Assembly: GCA_965222975.1 (NCBI GenBank)
Contig: CBDCVJ010000050.1
Coordinates: 434,001 to 498,000 of the forward strand
DNA: 64,000 nucleotides
Direction of reading: 5' to 3'
DNA from: UBA6168 sp965222975
Lineage (GTDB): Bacteria; Bacteroidota; Bacteroidia; Chitinophagales; Saprospiraceae
Position numbers and translations under genes: made by a program. How positions within the stretch are numbered: the first letter of the stretch is position 1; the number at the start of each line of letters is the position of its first letter. Below, piece after piece: positions 53,809-61,497 of this stretch. A model generated the notes under the pieces. It did not search any database. It was not told where the DNA came from and saw nothing but the letters and a program-made list of their open reading frames with translations.

Positions 53809-56655
53809 ATGCCCGAATTTAAAAGACATCTTATCATATATAGTTCTGAAAACCAGCCAATAGCTGAACAGCTCGCTGAAACCCTACAAGAAGCCGACAA
53901 AGAGGCAGTGATCCTGGAAAGGTCGGCAACGGATATGTCGGAACAAGTGGGTCATATAAGCATCCCCGATGATAGTTCAGTGGTTTTTTTGGTGACGGAT
54001 AACTTTTTGAAATCCTATGGTTGTATGAACGGTATTTTGCAAATGGCGCATAAATGGGGCGACGAGGACCTTCTAAATACCGTTGTGACGGAAGGCACTA
54101 TAATCAATGAAGATGGAGAACAAGAAGCAGTCCCAACAAATTTTGAGCGAGTGGGGAACATTATCCAATACATGAACTACTGGCAGGACAAATACCTCGC
54201 CTTGCGTAAAGAGAAACGTACCAGGGAAATGGATGAGGAACTGGATGAACAAATTGCCATTACCAAAGAAATATCAGCAGATATTGGCGAGTTCCTCCGC
54301 TATATAAGGGGAAAGGGGATTTACGGTTTAGAGGAATTCAAACAAAAATTTGGTGTGCCTGCCACTGATGAAAACAGTGGAAGTGAACTGCCAGACGGAG
54401 CATCAATTCTTAAATCGAATTCAGTTGTGGACGATCAAGAACCTACCCAATCCGGTGAACACTCTTTGGTCGAGATGATAGAAAATTCTTCAGAAGAGTT
54501 ATTAGCCGAAAACCCTGATATGCCTCGTGAAGAAATGGCCGATATTAATAAAGAGTCAAAAGAACTGGGCGAAACTCCAAGCCAAGCCCCCCTTGAGGGA
54601 TTAATAGAAGAGGCTGCCGGAAAAGAAGAAGAGGTTCCTGAATATGATCCCTTTGAAGAAGACATTGAGTCATCGCCATCTGATTTTTCTCAAAAAGAAC
54701 TGGAAGCGCTCAATGCAGAGAATGACGAATTGATGTCCATTCTCGATGAAGTCCTTCAGGAGGAGGGGGTGTCTGAAAATGTCAACAACGAAGATTTTGT
54801 AGGGGATGACCCCGATAATCCGGGAGATTTCAATATAGATTCACTTTTAGATGAAAATGGTAATAAGGCAAATACCCCCTCCATTGGCCTTGAAAATCAA
54901 GAAGATATTCCAGTTGGGGACAATGAAGTTTTGCTGAATATAGAGGAAGGGAACAATGAAAGCATTTCCTCAGAGGAAATATTAGAACGGGCAGTGGATT
55001 ATTTCGGCGACAACCAAATCCAAGAAGGTATCACTTTTATGAAGGAGGCTGTTGAGAAAAAACCCTCTGACACAACCTTGCGCTACTATCATGCCTATGC
55101 ACTGGCACGTTACGCCGCCGATTATCAAGCTGCCAAGACGCAATTGGAAATACTGCTCAAACAGGATAATGAGCATCCAGATGCTTGGTTTCTTATGGCA
55201 GAGTTGGCTGAAAACCAACAGGAATATGAAGAGGCCAAAAAGTGTTTTGAAAAAGTAATTGAAATCCAACCTTCATACCCAGAGGCCCACTACCGTCTGG
55301 GTATTTTGCTTGCCGACTACCTGCCCGGCACAGAAGAAGAAGCCGCCGTCCATTTGAAAATAGCTATTCAACATGATGAAGAAAACACCGATGCTTATTA
55401 TATGTTGGCCATCCTTTTGAGTGAAAAGTTGGATCAACCGGAAAATTCAGTGAAACATTTTAGGAAGGTAGTCAAATTACAGCCCGACCACCCATTCGCC
55501 AATTATGACCTCGCCCTTATTTATCATTTGCTGGGTGACAAAACCAGAGCGGTTGAATTCTATGGCAGAGCAATAGCCGTGAACCCTGAATTGAAGACCG
55601 AACAAAATGATATTGCTTTTGGGGTTAATGTATTGGAAGAGGAAGAAGTGGTTGAAACTGGCCAAAATGAAACCATTGATCAAGAAACCCCTTCTAATAC
55701 CGACATGCCAGATGCCCCGGCAATAGAATTGGCAACAGGGGATGAACCTCCCGAATCTGTTGCGATAGCCCCTGCTTCCGATGTTGAAATAAAGAAAGAA
55801 CCAGAAGAATTAGAAGAAAAGGAGGAGGAAAGTGAGAATGGATTACTTCCTAAAACTGCCCTTTCAGAAGAAAATCGACTTGTAATAAAAACCAAAACCA
55901 TACTTATCACCGGCGGTACGGCAGGAATCGGCAAAGCAACCGCCGAAATTTTTGCCCGCAACGGTCATCGGGTAATTATTACAGGCAGGAGACAGAAACG
56001 TTTAAATGAAATATCAGAAACCCTGTCGGAAAAATATCAAGCGCCAATTCAAACCCTGGCATTCGATGTTCGTGATCAGGAAGCGGTGAAAGCAGTGTTC
56101 GACAATTTGCCAGAAGAATGGAAAAATGTGGACATCCTCATCAACAATGCAGGTCTTTCAAAAGGACTCGACCCGATCCATGAAGGAAATATGGAGGATT
56201 GGGATACCATGATTGACACCAACGTGAAAGGGCTATTGTACATAACCAAAGCTATTTCACCCGGCATGGTTGAACGCAAAAATGGCCATATCATTAATGT
56301 TTCCTCAATAGCAGGGACAGAAGTTTATCCAGGCGGAAATGTTTACAGTGCATCAAAAGCAGCAGTCAGTTCCCTGACACGTTCCATGCGATTGGACCTT
56401 CACAAGTACAATATCCGAGTAAGTCAAGTATCGCCCGGCCATGTGGAAGAAACCGAGTTTGCCAGAGTTCGCTTTGATTGGGATACAGAAAAAGCATCCA
56501 AAGTCTACGAGGACTTTCAACCACTCAAATCGAGCGATGTGGCCGAAACCATTTATTTCATCGCTACCCGCCCACCCCATGTCAATATACAGGATATTTA
56601 CATGTATGGAACACAGCAAGCCAGTGCGACCATGATTGAACGGTCGGGAAGGTAA
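53809..56655 (+). CDS. Fusion of TIR-like domain, TPR array and short-chain dehydrogenase
   Basis: One uninterrupted frame of 948 residues. Residues 1-115 look like a TIR fold: HLIIYSSENQPIAEQL, then SSVVFLVTDNFLKSYGCMNG. The SxxCxxE motif of active TIR NADases reads SYGCMNG (69-75), with Gly at the Glu position. Residues 185-385 are acidic and low complexity. Residues 390-600 hold about six TPR units. Another acidic linker leads to a complete SDR domain (695-948) with TGGTAGIG, NNAG and the active-site set NVSSIAG and YSASK. The SDR part alone resembles YdfG-like NADP dehydrogenases. Whether the enzyme part is regulated by the scaffold is unknown. It is downstream of the thioredoxin-like gene by 32 bp. 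Confidence 0.85.
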   Translation: MPEFKRHLIIYSSENQPIAEQLAETLQEADKEAVILERSATDMSEQVGHISIPDDSSVVFLVTDNFLKSYGCMNGILQMAHKWGDEDLLNTVVTEGTIINEDGEQEAVPTNFERVGNIIQYMNYWQDKYLALRKEKRTREMDEELDEQIAITKEISADIGEFLRYIRGKGIYGLEEFKQKFGVPATDENSGSELPDGASILKSNSVVDDQEPTQSGEHSLVEMIENSSEELLAENPDMPREEMADINKESKELGETPSQAPLEGLIEEAAGKEEEVPEYDPFEEDIESSPSDFSQKELEALNAENDELMSILDEVLQEEGVSENVNNEDFVGDDPDNPGDFNIDSLLDENGNKANTPSIGLENQEDIPVGDNEVLLNIEEGNNESISSEEILERAVDYFGDNQIQEGITFMKEAVEKKPSDTTLRYYHAYALARYAADYQAAKTQLEILLKQDNEHPDAWFLMAELAENQQEYEEAKKCFEKVIEIQPSYPEAHYRLGILLADYLPGTEEEAAVHLKIAIQHDEENTDAYYMLAILLSEKLDQPENSVKHFRKVVKLQPDHPFANYDLALIYHLLGDKTRAVEFYGRAIAVNPELKTEQNDIAFGVNVLEEEEVVETGQNETIDQETPSNTDMPDAPAIELATGDEPPESVAIAPASDVEIKKEPEELEEKEEESENGLLPKTALSEENRLVIKTKTILITGGTAGIGKATAEIFARNGHRVIITGRRQKRLNEISETLSEKYQAPIQTLAFDVRDQEAVKAVFDNLPEEWKNVDILINNAGLSKGLDPIHEGNMEDWDTMIDTNVKGLLYITKAISPGMVERKNGHIINVSSIAGTEVYPGGNVYSASKAAVSSLTRSMRLDLHKYNIRVSQVSPGHVEETEFARVRFDWDTEKASKVYEDFQPLKSSDVAETIYFIATRPPHVNIQDIYMYGTQQASATMIERSGR

Positions 56656-56887
56656 GTCGGTCATGGGTTTTTGGTTTGCAGTAAAAAAGATGAACTTTGC
56701 GTTCCCTAGAATGAGGATAAGGAAAGTTTGTACATGCAATTATGGCTTTTTTTAATAAAGTCTCCTTGCAGCGCTATTTCAATCCACCCAAATTTAAAGT
56801 GTTGAGCAATGAAAGATGGTTTTGGTAAAATCACAATTCATTGAAAATCGATGCTTTTTTAATTTTCATTTAGATTAACAATCAACC
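56656..56887. other. Intergenic region upstream of pdhA
   Basis: 232 bp with no ORF or clear hairpin. I did not find a convincing -33/-7 pair. Confidence 0.4.
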
Positions 56888-57952
56888 ATGATAGCAGAAA
56901 AGACACCTACCACGAAGAAAGCCGCCGCAAAAAAAACTACTGCGAAAAAAGCTGCCACAAAAAAAACCAAATACAGCAAAGATCAATACCTCCAATGGTA
57001 CGAACTCATGCTCCGTATCAGGCGCTTTGAAGAAAAAGCACTGATGGGCTACAGTCAGCAAAAGATCAGAGGATTTCTGCACGTATATATTGGTCAGGAA
57101 GCAATATCAGCAGGCATCGAATCGGCTATCACATCAGAAGATGCTATCGTCACTGCCTATCGGCAGCATGGGATTGCCATCGGACGAGGATGCAGTACCG
57201 CCTCGTGCATGGCAGAACTATATGGCAAGGAAACAGGTGTCAATAAAGGTAAAGGTGGATCGATGCACTTCTTTTCCAAGGAAAACCGCTACTTTGGTGG
57301 CAATGGCATTGTCGGTGCACAAATTCCTATCGGCACAGGGATCGCATTTGCAGAAAAATACAAGGAAACAGGCAAACTTTGCGTGACCATGTTTGGCGAC
57401 GGCGCCGCCCGCCAGGGTGCGCTGCACGAAGCATTCAACATGGCAATGACTTGGAAATTGCCCGTCTTGTACATTTGTGAAAACAACCATTACGCCATGG
57501 GTACGTCGGTAGAGCGTACCAGCAATATCAAGGATATTTACAAATTGGGTTATGCTTACGATATGCCGAGCGAGGCCATTGATGGCATGACGCCAGAGTC
57601 GGTTCACGAAGCTATTAGCAAGGCTGTGAAACACATCCGTTCTGGCAAAGGGCCTTATTTTTTGGAAATAAAAACCTATCGCTATAAAGGTCACTCTGTC
57701 TCAGACCCCGGAACTTACCGCACTCGTGAGGAATTGAAATCATACATGGAGATAGATCCGATCAAAGTGACCGAAAAAACAATTTTGACCAACAAGATTG
57801 CTACAGAAGAAGAAATTCTGGCAATCAAAGCTAAGATCAAAGAGGAAATAGAAGCTGCGGTCAAATTTGCAGAGGAATCTGATTTCCCTCCAGCTTCTGA
57901 GTTATATACGGATAATTATATGCAAGAAGACTATCCTTTCGTAAAGGATTAA
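56888..57952 (+). CDS. pdhA: Pyruvate dehydrogenase E1 component subunit alpha with basic N-terminal tail
   Basis: Thiamine-diphosphate-dependent decarboxylase subunit of the pyruvate dehydrogenase complex. The TPP motif is GDGAARQGALHEAFNMA ending in ENN, and the conserved RIRRFEEKALMGYSQQKIRG, IGQEAISAG and KGGSMHFF segments are present. The phosphorylation-loop region is YRYKGHSVSDPGTYR. The length of 354 residues includes an unusual extension at the front: KKAAAKKTTAKKAATKKT (about residues 10-27), resembling the tails of histone H1-like proteins. The beta subunit and E2 genes are not adjacent, so the complex is encoded at several loci. Confidence 0.95.
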   Translation: MIAEKTPTTKKAAAKKTTAKKAATKKTKYSKDQYLQWYELMLRIRRFEEKALMGYSQQKIRGFLHVYIGQEAISAGIESAITSEDAIVTAYRQHGIAIGRGCSTASCMAELYGKETGVNKGKGGSMHFFSKENRYFGGNGIVGAQIPIGTGIAFAEKYKETGKLCVTMFGDGAARQGALHEAFNMAMTWKLPVLYICENNHYAMGTSVERTSNIKDIYKLGYAYDMPSEAIDGMTPESVHEAISKAVKHIRSGKGPYFLEIKTYRYKGHSVSDPGTYRTREELKSYMEIDPIKVTEKTILTNKIATEEEILAIKAKIKEEIEAAVKFAEESDFPPASELYTDNYMQEDYPFVKD

Positions 57953-58312
57953 CTAATGATCAGGTGCTGGACAATGAACTGTAATCGATCCTGACCGGAC
58001 TTTTACCCAGCACTTTGATTTCTTGTTTGTAAATAATTTTCTATCTGGAACACCTCATAGCAATCAACTTTCCCTACTTTTGCGCCACTTTTTGAAAATC
58101 CTACCGTATAGGCAAAGGATGTTCTGGCAAAATGGCAAAAGGACAATGAAATTTATTAACCAATTTCAATCCTGCTTCCATTTTTCACTCAATCATCAAT
58201 TAATGCTTTTCTTGTCGAATGTTCTAAGGAAATGATTTCTGGAAACTATTCGCTGTACGCAAGTAAAAATTATTGATGCAATCAATTATTAATATAACTA
58301 AAGTTTTTTTCA
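57953..58312. other. Intergenic region between pdhA and the TPR membrane protein gene
   Basis: GTGCTGG and CCAGCAC (57964-58013) could form a stem around a long loop just after pdhA. TACTTTTG at 58075-58082 fits the -7 consensus for the downstream gene. The short plus ORF in this region has no support. Confidence 0.4.
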
Positions 58313-59005
58313 ATGGCTAAACGGAAGAAAATTAGGAAAAAGAAGAATCAAGACGAAATACTCCTCGACATTACCGAGGTGACTGGACAAGCAGAAGACT
58401 TTTTTGAAAAAAACCAGAAACCAGTCATGCTTGGCGCCATCCTTTTTGTAGTGTTGCTCGGTGGGTATTTGGCCTACCAAAATTTCTATAAAGCCCCCCG
58501 ACAGGCAAATGCCGTAGAACAGATGGCTGAGGCAGAATACCAGTTCGAAAGGGATTCTTTCGGTCTTGCGCTGGCCAACCCGGGTAATGGATATCCTGGT
58601 TTTGCAGACATTGTAAAACAATATAGTGGCACTGACGCCTCCAACGCAGCTCTTTATTATGCGGGAATATCCACCTTGAACAGAGGAGAATACGATGCGG
58701 CTATATCTTACCTGGAAGACTTTAAGGCCTCCGGTGAATTGCTACCAATAATGAAACAAGGTACGTTAGGCGATGCTTGGTCGGAAAAAGGTGACCTAGA
58801 GAAGGGGCTTAACCAATACGAAAAAGCAGTTAGTACTGGTAATAATGAATTGCTTACACCTTACTACCTGAAAAAGGTAGCCATGTTGAGCGAAAAGTTG
58901 GGCAAAACCGATGCAGCCCGCCAAGCATGGGAACGCATCAAAACCGACTACCCCAACTCCAATGAAGCAAGGGAAGCTTCTAAATACCTTATCAGTCTAA
59001 AATAA
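58313..59005 (+). CDS. Membrane-anchored tetratricopeptide protein (YfgM-like)
   Basis: Protein of 230 residues. A basic N-terminus (MAKRKKIRKKKNQ) is followed by one membrane helix (MLGAILFVVLLGGYLAYQNF, about residues 43-62). The rest is helical TPR-like repeats outside the membrane: NAALYYAGISTLNRGEYDAA, LGDAWSEKGDLEKGLNQYEKA, and ending AASKYLISLK-type helices (ASKYLISLK). This layout matches the YfgM family, which in enterobacteria acts as a chaperone at the Sec translocon. In Bacteroidota the role is inferred. It precedes ribH by 144 bp on the same strand. Confidence 0.82.
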   Translation: MAKRKKIRKKKNQDEILLDITEVTGQAEDFFEKNQKPVMLGAILFVVLLGGYLAYQNFYKAPRQANAVEQMAEAEYQFERDSFGLALANPGNGYPGFADIVKQYSGTDASNAALYYAGISTLNRGEYDAAISYLEDFKASGELLPIMKQGTLGDAWSEKGDLEKGLNQYEKAVSTGNNELLTPYYLKKVAMLSEKLGKTDAARQAWERIKTDYPNSNEAREASKYLISLK

Positions 59006-59149
59006 CCTAAATTCAAAACAATCTACATAAATCTTTAAGGCAATATGGTTTTTACCCTGTTGCCTTTTTTATTTTTGGGAATTGAAATTGAGGTATTTGA
59101 ATGTTCCATCTTATAAACCAAATAGTACAACCGTCAACCAAATTTATAA

Positions 59150-59665
59150 ATGGCTACTGCATTTAATAACTTGTCTAAATACAACGAAAAAAACGTCCCC
59201 TCTGCTTCCGACATGCAATTTGGGATTGCCGTATCCGATTGGAACGCCGACATCACCCACGCCCTCTACAAGGGCTGCCACGAAACACTATTAAAACATG
59301 GTGCAACAGAGAATAACATACACACCATGCAAGTACCCGGCAGCTTTGAATTGCCAGTAGCTGCCAAACTGCTTGCCTCCTCAAAGAAGCTGGATGCCAT
59401 CATCTGCCTAGGAGCCGTCATAAAAGGCGAAACCAAGCACGATGAATATATCAACAACGCCGTTGCCCTAGGGCTTACGACTTTGAGTGTCACCAGTGGC
59501 ATCCCCTGTATCTTTGGGGTGCTCACCCCTAACAATCACCAACAGGCCCTTGAAAGGGCAGGCGGTAAACATGGTAACAAAGGCATCGAAGCAGCAGTAA
59601 CTGCCATACGAATGGCTGCCCTCAGAAAAGAAGTAAGACAGCCTACAGGGAAGATTGGGTATTGA
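59150..59665 (+). CDS. ribH: 6,7-dimethyl-8-ribityllumazine synthase
   Basis: Penultimate enzyme of riboflavin synthesis. It condenses 5-amino-6-ribitylamino-uracil with 3,4-dihydroxy-2-butanone 4-phosphate. The motifs are FGIAVSDWNADITHAL, VPGSFELPVAAKLL and GAVIKGETKHDEYINN, with the catalytic-loop His in ETKH. FGVLTPNNHQQALERAGG and NKGIEAAVTAIRMA form the C-terminal part. The length of 171 residues is normal. No FMN riboswitch is apparent upstream. The other rib genes are not in this window. The final codons (KIGY) lie within a repeated word of the following spacer. Confidence 0.95.
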   Translation: MATAFNNLSKYNEKNVPSASDMQFGIAVSDWNADITHALYKGCHETLLKHGATENNIHTMQVPGSFELPVAAKLLASSKKLDAIICLGAVIKGETKHDEYINNAVALGLTTLSVTSGIPCIFGVLTPNNHQQALERAGGKHGNKGIEAAVTAIRMAALRKEVRQPTGKIGY

Positions 59666-59735
59666 GATATTAGATGTTTGGATGTTTGGATGTTTGGCTT
59701 CAAAAATACCTCAATATCTAATACCCAATACCCTA
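59653..59735. repeat. GGGTATTGAG/GATGTTTG word repeats in the ribH-downstream spacer
   Basis: The left side contains GGGTATTGAGATATTAGATG and three GGATGTTTG-like units. The right side contains the inverse words CTCAATATCTAATACCC and CAATACCC. The left arm overlaps the last five codons of ribH. Confidence 0.65.
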
Positions 59736-59746
59736 ATTTACTTTTC

Positions 59747-60337
59747 ATGAAAGCACTGATTCTCATAGGTTTACAAGTTGATTTATTCCCATTGGGAGCA
59801 GTTGGCATAGAAGGTAGTGATTCAATACTACCTGTGGTTAATGAATGGATTCCTCAGTTTGAGCATGTGGTTGCAGCCTGTTTTTCCCATCCAGCCAATC
59901 ACAAAATGTTTGTGGCTAATTACCCTTGGCGACGTCCAGGTCAGGAAATCGACTTGATGGGTGAAAAGATTATTTTGAAAAATTATCATTGCATTGAAAA
60001 TAGTTTCGGAGCAGAATTAATGGTGGGCTTCGACCACAACAAAATCACCCATAAAGTATGGATGGGCACAGAACAACGGCTTATGCCCCGCAGTGCTTTT
60101 TTTGATGAAAACCACAAGCAGGACACTGGGCTAAAGCATTATTTGACCAACAATAGAGTTGGGGAAATATACCTCGCAGGGCTTCCTTTTGAGGAGGGTG
60201 TTTACCAAACAGCATTGGACGGGATAAAAGAAGGGTTGGTAGTCCAAATCATAAAAAATGCCACTAAATGGAAGGACGAGGCCAAGGTTCAAGAAGCCAC
60301 GAAGTCGTTAGAAAAAAGAGGTGTTCTGTTCTTATAG
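59747..60337 (+). CDS. Nicotinamidase-fold (PncA-like) protein lacking catalytic residues
   Basis: Isochorismatase-like hydrolase fold of 196 residues that aligns end to end with PncA. The start MKALILIGLQVDLFP is chosen because it matches the PncA N-terminus; the longest frame adds 23 unrelated residues from the repeat spacer. The family catalytic triad is Asp/Lys/Cys. Here the corresponding positions are Gly8 (IGLQ for VDLQ), Met106 (WMGTEQ for HKGE) and Gly151 (FEEGV for TDYCV). The metal-site Asp is replaced by Phe46. The metal-site histidines His48, His52 and His81 and the SAFFD motif are kept. The protein is therefore unlikely to be a nicotinamidase. It may bind a ligand or partner. It lies 44 bp before the ABC ATPase gene. 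Confidence 0.85.
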   Translation: MKALILIGLQVDLFPLGAVGIEGSDSILPVVNEWIPQFEHVVAACFSHPANHKMFVANYPWRRPGQEIDLMGEKIILKNYHCIENSFGAELMVGFDHNKITHKVWMGTEQRLMPRSAFFDENHKQDTGLKHYLTNNRVGEIYLAGLPFEEGVYQTALDGIKEGLVVQIIKNATKWKDEAKVQEATKSLEKRGVLFL

Positions 60338-60381
60338 TAACCTTTCGGCTAAAATCGGCCTCTTTCAATTATTATTTATAA

Positions 60382-61029
60382 ATGATCCACCTTTCTAATG
60401 TCTGCCCTACCCCACTGCTCGAAACACCCAGTGGCATTAACCCTGCCTCTGATGTGTTTGGGATAGACTGCCATTTTGAAAAAGGAAAAAACTATTTGGC
60501 AGCTGCAAGTTCTGGCAAGGGGAAATCGACCTTGCTACATATCATCTATGGGCTGCGGAAGGACTTTGAAGGCAAACTCATGATCAGTGGCGACGATACG
60601 GTAAGTTGGCGGGCTAATGATTGGGCAAGCCTACGCCAACGACAGATCTCTATTGTTTTTCAGGACTTGAGGCTGTTTCCCCAATTGACTGCTTTGGAAA
60701 ACTTAACCCTTAAAGCCAAATTGACGGACACAACCACCTATGAACGTATCCTCGAAATGGCTAACCAACTGGAAATGAGTGACTTCCTCGATCAAACAGC
60801 GAATACCCTTTCTTATGGCCAGCGGCAGCGGATCGCCATCATCCGGGCCCTATGCCAACCTTTTGACCTGCTGTTGCTCGATGAACCTTTCAGTCATTTG
60901 GATACCAAAAATATTGAACTTGCATCAACTTTAATCCACGAAGTTGTAAGCGAGAACGAGGCGGGAATCATTATGGCCAGCCTTGGGGAGCAGTATGGTT
61001 TTGAGTACTACAAGGAGTATGAAATTTGA
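60382..61029 (+). CDS. Divergent ABC transporter ATP-binding protein
   Basis: LolD/FtsE-size ATPase of 215 residues. The motifs are recognisable but altered. Walker A is AASSGKGKST (41-50), with Ala for the first Gly. The Q-loop is IVFQDLRLFP. The signature is LSYGQ (143-147) instead of LSGGQ. Walker B is LLLLDE (163-168) followed by the D-loop SHLD. The switch histidine position reads Leu201 (MASLGEQ where VTHD is usual). No permease gene is adjacent. It may still bind ATP, but efficient hydrolysis is doubtful. It follows the PncA-like gene by 44 bp, probably in one transcript. Confidence 0.82.
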   Translation: MIHLSNVCPTPLLETPSGINPASDVFGIDCHFEKGKNYLAAASSGKGKSTLLHIIYGLRKDFEGKLMISGDDTVSWRANDWASLRQRQISIVFQDLRLFPQLTALENLTLKAKLTDTTTYERILEMANQLEMSDFLDQTANTLSYGQRQRIAIIRALCQPFDLLLLDEPFSHLDTKNIELASTLIHEVVSENEAGIIMASLGEQYGFEYYKEYEI

Positions 61030-61103
61030 ACTTTTGCTTTATAAGTACAACTTGTTATTTCTTCAAAGCATAGTCAAGTAAGGAATGATAAGTGCAAGGC
61101 AGG

Positions 61104-61130
61104 TTTGCTAAATTTCCAAAATTTAGCAAA
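61104..61130. repeat. Perfect 12-bp hairpin downstream of the ABC ATPase gene
   Basis: TTTGCTAAATTT and AAATTTAGCAAA are exact inverse copies around CCA. No T-run follows, so it looks more like the other intergenic palindromes than a standard terminator. Confidence 0.6.
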
Positions 61131-61261
61131 TACGCCCTGCGCCCGGAACGATAAAAAGCAAAGGCATGTTAGCCAATTTGTCAATGCCAACCAATAAAAA
61201 AAACCAGAACCAGCATTTTTTCAGGATCAATATTTTTTTGAAAAAAGTTGCCAATAAAAAG

Positions 61262-61293
61262 TTGACATATTACTACTGACCACTTTATATTTG
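61262..61293 (+). promoter_or_regulatory. Promoter of tRNA-Gly
   Basis: TTGAC at 61262 and TATATTTG at 61286-61293 are 21 nt apart, fitting the Bacteroidota -33/-7 pattern. The start site would be near 61300, about 26 nt before the tRNA. Confidence 0.5.
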
Positions 61294-61325
61294 CACCCGC
61301 TTGTAAAGAAAGCGATATTAAATTT

Positions 61326-61398
<73 letters not shown>

Positions 61399-61399
61399 C

Positions 61400-61436
61400 A
61401 AAGCCCCGACAGTTTGACTGTCGGGGCTTTTTTTTA
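61400..61436 (+). terminator. Terminator after tRNA-Gly
   Basis: AAAGCCCCGACAG and CTGTCGGGGCTTT form a 13-bp stem with a 5-nt loop and a T-run. It separates tRNA-Gly from the split tRNA-Leu. Confidence 0.9.
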
Positions 61437-61497
61437 CTTTTACATTATTATTGACATTGTCAGCCCGGGTGGTGGAACTGGTAGACACGCCGGACTT

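Noticed and set aside
53809..56655. Assembly artefact joining a TPR gene to an SDR gene
   Set aside because: The frame is continuous through a long acidic linker with normal codon use, and both domains are complete. Artefact cannot be excluded without read data, but nothing in the sequence points to it.
59006..59149. FMN riboswitch before ribH
   Set aside because: The 144-bp spacer lacks the conserved FMN-element helices and AGGG/GAUxC motifs.
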